Notes: generated by a model from the sequence alone, not told the origin. A DNA stretch of 64,000 nucleotides from Halorubrum sp. GN11_10-6_MGM (GCF_005435165.1 NZ_SGUC01000004.1:62001-126000), one strand, 5' to 3'. Positions 52,421-61,896 are shown, counted from the stretch's first letter. Numbers and translations are program-made.

Positions 52421-54997
52421 ATGAATTCCGGTCCCGACGACTCGCAGTCCGATGCCGGTGCGGCCGCACGCGACGCGTCGGGATCGCTAGTGACCGCGAG
52501 TCGCATCCTGTTCGTCGACGACGAACCGGGGGCGGCGGACCTCGCCGCGACCCACGTCGAGCGGCTCGTGGACGGGATCGAGACCGTGACGCGGCTGTCG
52601 CCGGACGAGGGGCTGGACGTAGTCTGCGAGGGGTGCGTCGACTGCGTCGTCAGCGACTTCGACATGCCGGGGTCCAACGGGCTCGAATTCCTCGAATCGG
52701 TCCGCGAGGTCGACCCCGAACTTCCCTTCGTGCTGTTCACCGGGAAGGGGAGCGAGGAGATCGCGAGCGAGGCCATCTCCGCCGGCGTCACGGACTACCT
52801 CCAGAAGGGCGCCGGCCGCGACCGATACGAGATGCTCGCCAACAGCGTCGCGAACGCGCTCGGTCGCCGTCGGGCCGAGCGCGACCTCCGCGAGGTGAAC
52901 GCGAAGGTGACGGCGATCCACGAGTTCGCGACGGAGCTGGCGTCGGTGACCGATATCGAGACGGTGTTCGATCGCACGGTCGACGCGGCCGAGGAGATAC
53001 TGGAGTTCGACCGGTGCGTCACCGCGCGCCGCTGCGGCGACCGGGTCGTCCCGGTCGTCCTCTCCGAGAGCGTCACCGAGGACGAGGTCCGGACGTTCGA
53101 CGTCGGCGAGGGGGTCGTCGGGACGACGGTCGCCGAGGAGGAGACGATAGTGGTAGACAATCTCAGCGTCGACCCCGCGGACCCGGACGACTTGGAGGAC
53201 CCCGCCTCCCCGGGTCGGACGTCGACCCGAGCGAACCGGCGGGAGGGGTCGGCGGTGGCGGACCCGGTCGCCGACGACATCCGGTCGGCGATCAGCGTCC
53301 CGATCGGCTCTCACGGCGTACTCCAGGCCGTCTCGAACGGCTACGCCGCGTTCGACGAGCACGACGTCGAGGTCGCCGAGCTGCTGGCGGCCCACGCGGC
53401 CAACGCCATCGAACAGATCGAGACCGAGAACGCGCTTCGGCGGGAGCGCGACCGGCTGACCGCGCTGTTCCACGACCTCCCGCTTCCGGCGGTTCGAACC
53501 GTCCCGACGGCCGAGGGCGGGCGTCGCCTCGACGCCGCCAACGAGGCGTTCGAGGAGACGTTCGGATACGGCGCAGACAGTGAGTACGAAGCGGTCCGCG
53601 ACGAGATCATCCCCGACGGCGCCGACCGGCTCCACCCGGGGCCGGTGCTCGAACGCGACGAACCCGAGCGGCTCGAGGTGCGCCGCCGGACCCCCGACGG
53701 GATGCGCGACTTCATCCTTCACGTCATCCCGGTCAAGCAGTCGGACGAGACCGTCATCTACAGCGTCTACGCCGACATCGACGACCAGAAACGCGTCGAG
53801 CGGACGCTGCGCCGGCTCCACGCGACGACCCGCGAGATGTTCGGCGGCGAGGACCGCGAGGAAATCGCCGCGGTGGCGACGCGCGCGGCGATCGACATCC
53901 TGGAGTTCCCGAGCAGCGGCGTCCGGCTGTACGACCCCGAGACGAACGTCCTGCTCCCGACCGCCATAAGCGAGGAGGCGACCGCGGCGCTCGGCGAGCG
54001 GCCCGCCTTCGGTCCGGGCGACGGACGGGTCTGGGAGGCGTTCGAGTCCGGACAGCCGATCGTGGTCGACGACCTCGACGCGGTCGACACCGCGGTCGGA
54101 TACGGCGAGCATCGGAGCCTCCTCGCGGTCCCGCTCGGCGAGCACGGCGTGATGCCATTAGGCTCGCGCAAGCCGGGGTTCTTCGACGAGACGGACGTCC
54201 AGCTCGCCCGCGTGCTCGCCGCGAACGTCACGGTGGCGCTCGACCACGCCCAACGGACCGAACAGCTGCGCGACCGCGACGCCGCGCTTCAGCGGGAGAT
54301 CGACCGGTTAGAGAAGTTCGCCGGCCTCGTCTCTCACGACCTCCGGAACCCCCTCAACGTCGCCGCCGGCCGGACCGAACTGGCCGCGTCGCTGACCGAC
54401 GACCCGGCCGTCCTCGACGAGCTCGACCGGGTCAAGGACGCGCACGAGCGGATGACACAACTGATAGACGACCTCCTCGCGCTGGCGCGACAGGGCCGGA
54501 CGGTCGACGAGATCGCGTCCGTCCCGCTGGACGAGGCCGCCGAGCGCGCGTGGCGCACCGTCGACACCGGGGACGCGACGCTCGACGTCTCGGCGGCGAC
54601 GTCCGCGGTCGAGGCGGACCCGGAGCGACTCCGCACCCTGTTCGAGAATCTGTTTACGAACAGTGTCGAGCACGGCTCGACTAGCAGCCGGACTTCGTCC
54701 GGCGACAGCGTGGAACACGGCTCGGACCGAGACGACGACGCCCGGACGGCCGGGGATCTCACCGTCACCGTCGGGTCGCTCCCGGACGGGTTCTACGTCG
54801 CGGACGACGGGAGCGGCTTCGACATCGATCCGGACGAGGCGACGGAGTACGGGCGTTCGAGCACGGCGGACGGGACGGGGTTCGGTCTCGCGATCGTGCG
54901 CGAGATAACGGCCGCACACGGCTGGGAGCTGTCGATCGACGGGGGCGACGCCGACGGCGCGGACGGCGCTCGGTTCGAGTTCCGGGGGCAGAACTGA
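52421..54997 (+). CDS. Histidine kinase with receiver, GAF and PAS domains
   Basis: An 858-residue soluble kinase: receiver (about 25-150, phosphoacceptor Asp79 in VVSDFDMPG), GAF (158-343), PAS (346-460), GAF (465-613), phosphoacceptor His639 in LVSHDLRNPLN and an HATPase domain. The ATPase N box NSVEHGS is followed by an insertion that ends in a second SVEHGS, so part of the N box is duplicated; DDGSGF and GTGFGLAIV follow. A TATA-like CTAAAATTA lies about 27 nt before the ATG at 52421. No response regulator is adjacent. Confidence 0.9.
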   Translation: MNSGPDDSQSDAGAAARDASGSLVTASRILFVDDEPGAADLAATHVERLVDGIETVTRLSPDEGLDVVCEGCVDCVVSDFDMPGSNGLEFLESVREVDPELPFVLFTGKGSEEIASEAISAGVTDYLQKGAGRDRYEMLANSVANALGRRRAERDLREVNAKVTAIHEFATELASVTDIETVFDRTVDAAEEILEFDRCVTARRCGDRVVPVVLSESVTEDEVRTFDVGEGVVGTTVAEEETIVVDNLSVDPADPDDLEDPASPGRTSTRANRREGSAVADPVADDIRSAISVPIGSHGVLQAVSNGYAAFDEHDVEVAELLAAHAANAIEQIETENALRRERDRLTALFHDLPLPAVRTVPTAEGGRRLDAANEAFEETFGYGADSEYEAVRDEIIPDGADRLHPGPVLERDEPERLEVRRRTPDGMRDFILHVIPVKQSDETVIYSVYADIDDQKRVERTLRRLHATTREMFGGEDREEIAAVATRAAIDILEFPSSGVRLYDPETNVLLPTAISEEATAALGERPAFGPGDGRVWEAFESGQPIVVDDLDAVDTAVGYGEHRSLLAVPLGEHGVMPLGSRKPGFFDETDVQLARVLAANVTVALDHAQRTEQLRDRDAALQREIDRLEKFAGLVSHDLRNPLNVAAGRTELAASLTDDPAVLDELDRVKDAHERMTQLIDDLLALARQGRTVDEIASVPLDEAAERAWRTVDTGDATLDVSAATSAVEADPERLRTLFENLFTNSVEHGSTSSRTSSGDSVEHGSDRDDDARTAGDLTVTVGSLPDGFYVADDGSGFDIDPDEATEYGRSSTADGTGFGLAIVREITAAHGWELSIDGGDADGADGARFEFRGQN
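54660..54724 (+). repeat. In-frame stem-loop duplication in the kinase ATP-binding domain
   Basis: Two 20-bp near-identical copies (54660-54679 and 54705-54724, both reading ACAG.GT.GA.CACGGCTCG with three differences) flank a perfect hairpin, GCCGGAC-TTC-GTCCGGC (54687-54703). The protein reads NSVEHGS-TSSRTSSGD-SVEHGS, a 15-residue in-frame gain directly after the N box. Confidence 0.8.
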
Positions 54998-55005
54998 TAT
55001 ATAAA
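54998..55005 (+). promoter_or_regulatory. TATA box before the winged-helix gene
   Basis: TATATAAA follows directly after the kinase stop and lies about 75 nt before the ATG at 55078, which would leave a leader of roughly 50 nt. Confidence 0.5.
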
Positions 55006-55077
55006 AACCCGGTTGGCGTGCGCAGGTGGCGCACAGGCGGGCCACGGTTATGCGCGATTCGCCCCTTCGGATGAGGT

Positions 55078-55398
55078 ATGGACGAAGGAACCCGCGAGCT
55101 GCTCGAACCGCTCCCGCCGAGCGCCAAGCTGGTCTACTACGTGCTCGACGCCGAGGGACGGTTCGACCAGACCGGCCTCGCCGAGGAGACCCGCCTCTCG
55201 ACCCGTACCGTTCGGTTCGCGGTCGAGAAGCTCACCGAGGTCGGCCTCGTCGAGGAGGGGCTGTGCCCCCGGGACGCCCGCCGGTCCGTCTACCAAGCGG
55301 TACCGCCCGCGGAGCGCGAGGCGGTCGACGAAGCGGAGGCGACCGCCGACTCGGCCGCCGAGGCCGACGCGCCGACCGCCGCGGTCGCCGAGGACTGA
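55078..55398 (+). CDS. Small winged-helix DNA-binding protein
   Basis: A 106-residue protein whose first 75 residues form a MarR/ArsR-like winged helix: LLEPLPPSAKLVYYVLDAEGRFDQTGLAEETRLSTRTVRFAVEKLTEVGLVEEGLCPRDARRSVYQAV. The Ala/Glu-rich tail is disordered. It is a small haloarchaeal regulator of a common type; it has no ligand domain. It lies between the kinase and the tRNA-modification gene on the same strand. Targets unknown. Confidence 0.8.
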   Translation: MDEGTRELLEPLPPSAKLVYYVLDAEGRFDQTGLAEETRLSTRTVRFAVEKLTEVGLVEEGLCPRDARRSVYQAVPPAEREAVDEAEATADSAAEADAPTAAVAED

Positions 55399-55490
55399 GC
55401 CGGTCGGAACCCGTCTCGACACGCCGTCGACTCGCCGACGTCCCGATCCGTCGCGTTTTTGCCCGCGGGACCGGTAGTGAGCGCACTCCG

Positions 55491-56801
55491 ATGGCGACGT
55501 ACCACATCGAAACCTACGGCTGTAGCTCGAACCGGGGCGAGAGCCGGGAGATCGAGCGCGCCCTCCGCGACGGGGGGCACCGCCCGGCCGACGGCCCGGA
55601 AGACGCGGACGTCGCCATCCTCAACACCTGTACCGTCGTCGAGAAGACCGAGCGGAACATGCTCCGCCGCGCCGAGGAGCTGGCGGAGACGACCGCCGAA
55701 CTCGTCGTCACCGGCTGTATGGCGCTCGCGCAGGGGGAGGCGTTCGCCGACGCGGACGTCGACGCCGAGATACTCCACTGGGACGAGGTCCCCCAGTACG
55801 TGCTCAACGGCGAGTGCCCGACGGTCACTCCCGACGCGGAGCCGGTCCTCGACGGCGTCGTCGGCATCCTCCCCATCGCCCGCGGCTGTATGAGCAACTG
55901 CTCGTACTGTATCACCAAGTTCGCCACCGGGCGGGTCGACTCCCCGTCGGTCGAGGAGAACGTCGAGAAGGCTCGGGCGCTGGTCCACGCGGGCGCGAAG
56001 GAAATCCGCGTCACCGGGCAGGACACCGGCGTCTACGGCTGGGACAACGGGGATCGAAAGCTCCCCGAGCTGCTCGACCGCATCTGCGACATCGACGGCG
56101 AGTTCCGAGTCCGGCTGGGGATGGCGAACCCCGGCGGGATCCACGGGATCCACGAGGAGCTGGCGGACGTGTTCGCCGAGAACGAGGAGCTGTACGACTT
56201 CATCCACGCGCCGGTCCAGTCCGGCTCCGACGACGTGCTCGAAGCCATGCGCCGCCAGCACCGCGTCGACAAGTTCCGCGAGGTCGTCGAGACATTCGAC
56301 GACCGGCTCGACCACTGGACGCTCTCGACCGACTTCATCGTCGGGTTCCCCACGGAGACCGACGCCGACCACGAGCGGTCGATGGACCTCCTCGCCGAGG
56401 TCCGCCCGGAGAAGATCAACGTCACCCGCTTCTCGAAGCGCCCCGGCACCGACGCGGCCGAGATGAAGGGACTCGGCGGGACCGTCAAGAAGGAGCGCTC
56501 GAAGGCGATGTCGGAGCTGAAGATGGAGGTCGTCGGCGAGGCGTACGAGTCCATGGTGGGCGAGGCGTTCGAGGTGCTCGTCGTCGAGGAGGGGACCGGC
56601 GACTCCGTGAAGTGCCGCGACTCCGCGTACCGACAGATCATCGTCCAGAACGCGACGGATCGCGGCGTCGAGGTCGGCGACTTCCTCACGGTCGAGGTGA
56701 CCGGCCACAACACCGTCTACGCGTTCGGCGAACCGACCGAGGGGACCGCCTCCGACGCCGCGAGCGTCGACGACCCCGGCAGAGTGCCGGGAGACGACTG
56801 A
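55491..56801 (+). CDS. tRNA t6A37 methylthiotransferase (MtaB/CDKAL1 type)
   Basis: A 436-residue radical-SAM enzyme that adds a methylthio group to threonylcarbamoyl-adenosine 37 of tRNA. The N-terminal domain binds one iron-sulfur cluster through Cys11, Cys47 and Cys76. The radical-SAM cluster is Cys133, Cys137 and Cys140 in RGCMSNCSYC. The C-terminal TRAM domain (about 375-420) binds tRNA. Archaeal and eukaryotic members share this layout. ATG at 55491 is fixed by the conserved start. The gene ends one base from the convergent acyl-CoA synthetase gene. Confidence 0.92.
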   Translation: MATYHIETYGCSSNRGESREIERALRDGGHRPADGPEDADVAILNTCTVVEKTERNMLRRAEELAETTAELVVTGCMALAQGEAFADADVDAEILHWDEVPQYVLNGECPTVTPDAEPVLDGVVGILPIARGCMSNCSYCITKFATGRVDSPSVEENVEKARALVHAGAKEIRVTGQDTGVYGWDNGDRKLPELLDRICDIDGEFRVRLGMANPGGIHGIHEELADVFAENEELYDFIHAPVQSGSDDVLEAMRRQHRVDKFREVVETFDDRLDHWTLSTDFIVGFPTETDADHERSMDLLAEVRPEKINVTRFSKRPGTDAAEMKGLGGTVKKERSKAMSELKMEVVGEAYESMVGEAFEVLVVEEGTGDSVKCRDSAYRQIIVQNATDRGVEVGDFLTVEVTGHNTVYAFGEPTEGTASDAASVDDPGRVPGDD

Positions 56802-56802
56802 C

Positions 56803-58860
56803 TCAGTTCTCGTAGATCATCTCGACCTCGTCGGCGAACCGGTCCAAGATGTTCCGCCGCTTCTTCTTCATCGTCGGCGTGAGGAGGTCGTTCGCCTCTG
56901 TGAACTCCTCCTCGACGATCCGGAACCGCTTGATCCGCTCGTAGGACTCGAACTCCTCGTTCACGCGGTCGACCTCCGATTGGATCCGCTCGCGAACGCG
57001 GTCGTCGCGACAGACGTCGGCCGGGTCCTCGGACAGGTCGATCCCCTCGGCGTCGGCCCACGCCGCGACCTTCTCGAAATTGGGGACGATAAGCGCGGAG
57101 ACGAACTTCCGGCCGTCGCCGAGGACCACGCACTGCTCGACGAACTCGTTGGCGGCGAACCGGTCTTCGATCGGGCCGGGCGCGACGTTCTTCCCGGTCG
57201 AGAGCACGAGCAGTTGCTTGGCGCGCTCGCGGAAGGCGACGTAGCCGTCCGGCCGGAGCTGGACGATGTCGCCCGTGCGGAACCACGGTGCTTCTTCGGC
57301 CGCCGCGCCGTCGGGTCCGTCCCCGTCGGCGCCAACGCGCTCGGCGGCCGGGGTGCCGGCGGTCACGGCGTCCGCGGGGAGGTCGTCCGCGTCGACGAAC
57401 GCCTCCGCGGTCGCGTCCGGGCGGTTCCAGTAGCCGTCCGTCACCTGCGGCCCGCGGACGAGCAGTTCGCCGACGTCGCCGGGCAGGTCCGCGACCTCTT
57501 GGCCGACGACGGAGCCGTCGATCGCGATCTCGGTGTCGACGACCGGCGGGCCGATCGTCCCGACCTTCGGCTCCTCCGGCGGGTTGACGCTGATGACGGG
57601 CGAGGTCTCCGTCAGGCCGTACCCCTCCAGAATCGGCAGGTCCATCGCGTGGTACAGCGCGCACAGCTCCGCCGACAGCGACCCGCCGCCCGAGATGAAG
57701 AAGTCGACGTTGCCGCCGATCGCCTCGCGGACCGACGAGAAGACGAGGCGGTCGGCGAGCGCGCGCTTGGCGTCGAGTAAGGCGCCGGGGTTGTCGGCCT
57801 CGTGGTGGGACCGCCCCACGCTGACCGCCCACTCGAAGATGCGCTCTTTCACCGGCGACTCGCTCGCCTGCTCGCGGATCGCGTCGTACAGCTTCTCGTA
57901 GACGCGCGGGACGCTCGTCGTCGTCGTCGGGCGGACGAGCCCGAAGTCCTCGCGGAGCGTGTCGGGGCTCTCCGCGTACGCGACCGTCGCGCCCGCCGCG
58001 AACATCATGTAGTGGCCGGCCATCCGCTCGAAGACGTGCGCGAGCGGCAGGAACGAGAGCGTGGTCGTCTCCGCGGAGATCCCCGGCACGTCCGGGTCGC
58101 GGTCGGGCCGGTCGGCGAACCGCCGGTAACATTGCGAGACGTTGTCGCGGAAGTTCGCGTGGGTGAGTTGGACCCCCTTCGGTTTCCCGGTCGTGCCGGA
58201 GGTGTAGATCAGGCTGGCGAGGTCGTCGACGCCGACCGCGTCGATCCACGCCTCGTAGGTCGCCTCGTCGAACGCGTCGGCCCCGCGCTCGTGGACCTCG
58301 CCGAGGGTGTACACGTCGTCGCCGCCGTCTCCGAGGTCGTCCGGGTCGACGTCGTCGACGGTCACGATCGCGTCGAGGTCGTGATCGAGGTCGTTCCGCA
58401 CCGCGAGCACGTCGTCGAGCATCTCGCGGTTCTCGACGACGACGACGGTCGCCGCCGGGTCCTCCAAGAGGTAGCGCAGCTGGCTCGGCGACGACGAGGC
58501 GTACACGGTCGTCACGACCGCGCCCGCGGCCAGCACCGCGAAGTCCGTCTGCGCCCACTCCATCCGGGTCTGCGAGTACATCGCGACCCGCGTGTCACCG
58601 TCAACGCCCAGATCGCGGAGCCCCGCCGCGAGGTTCCGAACGATTCCGCGGGTCTCGGCGTACGTCAGGTCGGCGTACTCGCCGGCGGGCGCCTCGGGGA
58701 CCACCCCCGCGGCGACGAGCGACCGGTCGTGGATACCGCCCTTGTACCGCTGTGCGACCCGATCGGCGTGTCGCTCCGCGGTGCGCTCGAACATCTCGGG
58801 AAGGGTCTCTCGGGCGATCGCGTCGTCCGCGAACGCTCGCTCTGCCGCTTGCCAACTCAT
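56803..58860 (-). CDS. Long-chain acyl-CoA synthetase (AMP-forming)
   Basis: A 685-residue ANL-superfamily ligase that activates fatty acids with ATP and CoA. The AMP-binding signature LIYTSGTTGKPKGVQLTH lies near residue 220. SLSAELCALYHAMDLPILEGYGLTETSP marks the long-chain (LACS/FadD15) subgroup, and the adenylate Asp region is WFRTGDIVQLRPDGYVAFRERAKQLLVLSTGKNVAPGPIED. A polar insertion of about 30 residues occurs before WFRTGD. It may supply acyl-CoA for the dehydrogenase encoded at 1156-2376, though far away. Confidence 0.92.
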   Translation of the reverse strand: MSWQAAERAFADDAIARETLPEMFERTAERHADRVAQRYKGGIHDRSLVAAGVVPEAPAGEYADLTYAETRGIVRNLAAGLRDLGVDGDTRVAMYSQTRMEWAQTDFAVLAAGAVVTTVYASSSPSQLRYLLEDPAATVVVVENREMLDDVLAVRNDLDHDLDAIVTVDDVDPDDLGDGGDDVYTLGEVHERGADAFDEATYEAWIDAVGVDDLASLIYTSGTTGKPKGVQLTHANFRDNVSQCYRRFADRPDRDPDVPGISAETTTLSFLPLAHVFERMAGHYMMFAAGATVAYAESPDTLREDFGLVRPTTTTSVPRVYEKLYDAIREQASESPVKERIFEWAVSVGRSHHEADNPGALLDAKRALADRLVFSSVREAIGGNVDFFISGGGSLSAELCALYHAMDLPILEGYGLTETSPVISVNPPEEPKVGTIGPPVVDTEIAIDGSVVGQEVADLPGDVGELLVRGPQVTDGYWNRPDATAEAFVDADDLPADAVTAGTPAAERVGADGDGPDGAAAEEAPWFRTGDIVQLRPDGYVAFRERAKQLLVLSTGKNVAPGPIEDRFAANEFVEQCVVLGDGRKFVSALIVPNFEKVAAWADAEGIDLSEDPADVCRDDRVRERIQSEVDRVNEEFESYERIKRFRIVEEEFTEANDLLTPTMKKKRRNILDRFADEVEMIYEN

Positions 58861-58939
58861 ACACGCTCAGTCCCGCCCTACCTTCATAAACAATCCGGTA
58901 GTTTTGAGTTTCCACCCGACGGGCGCGTCTCCCGAGCGG

Positions 58940-59923
58940 TCAGCCGTCGAACGCGATACGCCTGCCGACGCGCTCCCTGTCCGCGCGTATCCCGTCGGCG
59001 ACCTCCGCGATCTGCGCCAACACCGGGTAGCGAGGCCCGTCCGTGGGGCCGTAGAGGTAGTCGTAGAAGGGTCGCTCGCGGTCGCCGTCGACCCCCGATT
59101 CGGGGGTCAGCGGGGGATCGTCCAGCGAGCGCTGCCGCTCGGCGGCGAGTTCGTCGCACTCCCGTTCGAGTTCGGTCAGCCGGTTCCAGACGTCTATCGC
59201 CGCGTCGGTGCCGCGTCCGGACCGGATCCCGTCCAAGTGACCGAGCAACCGACGTCGGCGGCGGTCGATCGACGATAGCGTCGCCTCCCGGTCGCCCAGC
59301 TCGCCGATCTCCTCGCCTATCGCGTCGGCGAGCCGGTCGCGCGCGTCGGCAGCGCGCCGGCTCCGCTCGACGAGCGCCGACCGGGCGCCCCGCGACAGCC
59401 CGCCGTCGGAGGCCAACGCGGTCGCGGCGTCCGGGCCGAGTTCGGCGGCCAGACTCTCCGCGGCCGTCTCGTCGTAGTCGGTCCGGTAGTGCGGCAGCGA
59501 CAGCACGGTGTCGTGGTACGCGGTCATCACCCGCCTGAGGGTGACGCTGCCGCCGTCTGGGTCGCTTCCGGGTCGCCGTCCGCCCCCGGGAGAGCCTATT
59601 CGGCGGAGCCCGCCGACCGGCACGCCCGTCGAGGTCGCGTCCCTCGCGACGGAGACGGTGTCTATCTGTGCCACCCGATCGGCGAACGACTCGAACGCGT
59701 CCCGCTCGTCGAGGACGCGGCGTCGCTCGCGCCGGCACGCGGACTCGGCGTCGCGAACGTGCGCGAACGCCAGCAGCGCGAGGAGCCCGACGAGCGCGAT
59801 CGCCGTGACGACCCCCGGTTCGGTTGCCAGTGCGCCCAGGTCACACCAGACGCTCGAACACCCCGCCGTCACCCCTTGTTCGGGGATCTGAAAGACCGCC
59901 GTCGAACCCTGCTGAACGCTCAT
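58940..59923 (-). CDS. Haloarchaeal hypothetical protein with one membrane segment and coiled coil
   Basis: A 327-residue protein. One hydrophobic segment (VVTAIALVGLLALLAFAHV, about residues 37-55) precedes helical, coiled-coil-prone stretches (CRRERRRVLDERDAFESFADRVAQI, ELGDREATLSSIDRRRRRLLGHLDGI, RLTELERECDELAAERQRSL), ending in a short conserved-looking block (YDYLYGPTDGPRYPVLAQIAEVADGIRADRERVG). Two cysteines (SSVW region) lie before the membrane segment. It resembles a family often seen in haloarchaea without known function. Confidence 0.7.
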   Translation of the reverse strand: MSVQQGSTAVFQIPEQGVTAGCSSVWCDLGALATEPGVVTAIALVGLLALLAFAHVRDAESACRRERRRVLDERDAFESFADRVAQIDTVSVARDATSTGVPVGGLRRIGSPGGGRRPGSDPDGGSVTLRRVMTAYHDTVLSLPHYRTDYDETAAESLAAELGPDAATALASDGGLSRGARSALVERSRRAADARDRLADAIGEEIGELGDREATLSSIDRRRRRLLGHLDGIRSGRGTDAAIDVWNRLTELERECDELAAERQRSLDDPPLTPESGVDGDRERPFYDYLYGPTDGPRYPVLAQIAEVADGIRADRERVGRRIAFDG

Positions 59924-60012
59924 TGTGCCTGTTAACACGGTTCACGCACAAAGCGCTTTGGGCGATCGGCGGCGTTGCCCCGGTTCCGACCGGTTGTGTG
60001 TGGGTTCCGGGG

Positions 60013-60855
60013 TCAGTTCTGAACCCCGTCGTCGGTGATCACGGTGTCGATCATGCCGATCGGCGTGGCGTCGTAGCTGGGGTTCTCGATCTCGACGTCT
60101 TCGACGGGCTCGCGCATCACCTCGACGGCGTCGCGGAACTCGTTTTCGAACCTGAACTCCTCGATGGTCTTGGCGCCCGAGCCGACCGCGGTGACGGGGA
60201 CGCCGAGCTCGCGGGCCGTGACGACCAGGGGGAAGGTACCGATCCGGTTGTAGTAGGTGCCGCCGGTGATACAGGTGATACCGAGCAGGACGCGGTCGCA
60301 GTCGCGGAGCGCGTAGCCCATCGCGCTGTCGACGACCATCCGCGTCTCGACCCGGGACATCCCGGCGAGGACGCGCGCCGTCTTGCGGCCGAGGGTGCGC
60401 GGGCGCGCCTCGGTGACGTAGACGGTGAGGTGCGCGCCGTCGCGCGCGGCGTTCTCGATCGCCTCCAGCACCGTCGTCGAGTAGTCGTGGACGAGCAGCG
60501 TGTCGCCGTCCTCGATGCGCTCGGCGGCGTTCGCGGCCGCCTCGCCCTTCGCCGTCTCGATGTCGTCGGCGACGCGGGCGATCACGTCCTCCAACAGCTG
60601 CTTCGCGCCCTCGACGCTCGTCGCCTCGCCGACGATGGAGCGCTCGACCTCTCGCATCGCGTTGTGGAGCGCGGCGTGGGAGGGGTTCGACCGGCGCAAC
60701 ACGCCCGCGTTGTGTTCGAGGTCGCGCTCGAACTCGTCGACCGCGACGTACTCGCGGTCGAGCAGGTCCGCGAGCGCCCGCGTCGCCTTCACGGCCACCG
60801 CCGACGTGCTGTGGGTCCGCATCGCTCGGATCTCGGCGACGGTCTCGTCGATCAT
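60013..60855 (-). CDS. eIF-2B / ribose-1,5-bisphosphate isomerase family protein
   Basis: A 280-residue protein of the family that includes eIF-2B alpha/beta/delta, methylthioribose-1-phosphate isomerase and archaeal ribose-1,5-bisphosphate isomerase. A helical N-terminal domain precedes the Rossmann-like half with VTEARPRTLGRKTARVLAG, VDSAMGYALRDCDRVLLG and YYNRIGTFPLVVTARELGVPV. Isomerases of the family have a catalytic Cys after strand one (HCN-like); here that place reads VHDYSTTV with no Cys. It is therefore more likely a regulatory or divergent member. Complete in length for a short form. Confidence 0.75.
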   Translation of the reverse strand: MIDETVAEIRAMRTHSTSAVAVKATRALADLLDREYVAVDEFERDLEHNAGVLRRSNPSHAALHNAMREVERSIVGEATSVEGAKQLLEDVIARVADDIETAKGEAAANAAERIEDGDTLLVHDYSTTVLEAIENAARDGAHLTVYVTEARPRTLGRKTARVLAGMSRVETRMVVDSAMGYALRDCDRVLLGITCITGGTYYNRIGTFPLVVTARELGVPVTAVGSGAKTIEEFRFENEFRDAVEVMREPVEDVEIENPSYDATPIGMIDTVITDDGVQN

Positions 60856-60939
60856 GCCCGAACGGTCGACCGCGCCGGTAAAAGGGGTTCCGGGGACGAG
60901 TCGGGCGCGGCGCGTTCCGGGACGAGCCGTGCCGGCGGA

Positions 60940-61833
60940 CTACTCGAACCCGATCCGGTCGGCCGCGCGCGGTAGACAGCCCTCCTCCGGTTCGAGGTAC
61001 GAGTAGTGGTCCGCGACGAGATCCGTGACGTCGACGTCCGCGTAGCCGTCGGGCGCGGTCGCCCCGTTCGGGAGTCCGCCGTGGCCGACCGCCCGCGTCC
61101 GGTCCGACGCGCGGTACACCCAGCCGAGGACGCGGTCGTTCCGACTGTGGAAGTTGTAGACGGGGGCGTCCAGCGCCGCGATCGCGTCGCCGTACCGGCC
61201 GTCGGCCGCGGCGCTGTCGTCCGGGACCGCGCCGCCGAACAGCGAGGCCGACGCGAGGACGCCCGTCCGCTCTCGGGCGGCGAGCTCGCGGAGCGCCGCC
61301 CCCGTCACGCGGGCGCCGAGCGAGTGGGCGAACAGGTGGACCGTTCGCCCGTCGTCGTCCGCCCACGCCGTCAGCCAGTCGGCGAGGGGTTCGCCGTTGG
61401 CGTCGGCGGTCTCCTTGGCCGCGCCCCAGTCGACGTTCGACGCCCACGAGTAGCCGATCACGGGCGGCGCGTCGCCCTCCCCGACCGCCTCGTCGAGGGC
61501 CAGCCGAGCCGTGTACGCCTGATCGCGCGCCGACCCGGCGTCCGCGCCGAGGCCGTGGACGTACAGGACGACGGCGTCGGCGCCGTCGAAGCCCCACATC
61601 CCGGTCCGTTCGGTCGGGTCCGACTCGTCGAGACGGCCCCGAGTGGTCACGACCGGCTGCGCTTCGGGGGCCTCGTACCCGCCGAAATCGCCGTCCAGCT
61701 CGTTCGCGACGTAGAGGCCGCCGCCCCCGAGGAGGCCGATCGCGCCGGCGGCGCCGTACAGCAGCCGCCGGCGGGTGACGAGCCCGGAGGGATCGTCGTC
61801 GGTGGAGGTGTCCGGTGAGATGTCGGATCCACG
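60940..61833 (-). CDS. Tat-exported alpha/beta hydrolase, start codon unclear
   Basis: About 297 residues. The N terminus holds a Tat signal (TRRRLLYGAAGAIGLLGGGGLYVA), then an alpha/beta hydrolase with VVLYVHGLGADAGSARDQ (oxyanion region), nucleophile Ser in HLFAHSLGARVTG, and later NFHSRNDRVLG and VADHYSYLEP (Asp and His candidates). It should act outside the membrane as an esterase or lipase-like enzyme. Between the TATA element at 61869-61878 and the Tat signal there is no ATG, GTG or TTG in this frame; TTG (61847) and GTG (61832) exist one frame away. A one-base error, a frameshift mutation or a rare start is possible. Confidence 0.72.
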   Translation of the reverse strand, partial: RGSDISPDTSTDDDPSGLVTRRRLLYGAAGAIGLLGGGGLYVANELDGDFGGYEAPEAQPVVTTRGRLDESDPTERTGMWGFDGADAVVLYVHGLGADAGSARDQAYTARLALDEAVGEGDAPPVIGYSWASNVDWGAAKETADANGEPLADWLTAWADDDGRTVHLFAHSLGARVTGAALRELAARERTGVLASASLFGGAVPDDSAAADGRYGDAIAALDAPVYNFHSRNDRVLGWVYRASDRTRAVGHGGLPNGATAPDGYADVDVTDLVADHYSYLEPEEGCLPRAADRIGFE

Positions 61834-61868
61834 GTCCGGACGATCAAATAGCTGACGCGGCGACGGCT

Positions 61869-61878
61869 GTTTATAAAC
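61869..61878. promoter_or_regulatory. Palindromic TATA box shared by divergent genes
   Basis: GTTTATAAAC is a perfect palindrome. It is about 20-28 nt before the ATG at 61897 on the plus strand and about 25 nt from candidate starts on the minus strand. One element may therefore direct transcription both ways. Confidence 0.55.
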
Positions 61879-61896
61879 TGACCCCGTAGATCGGGT

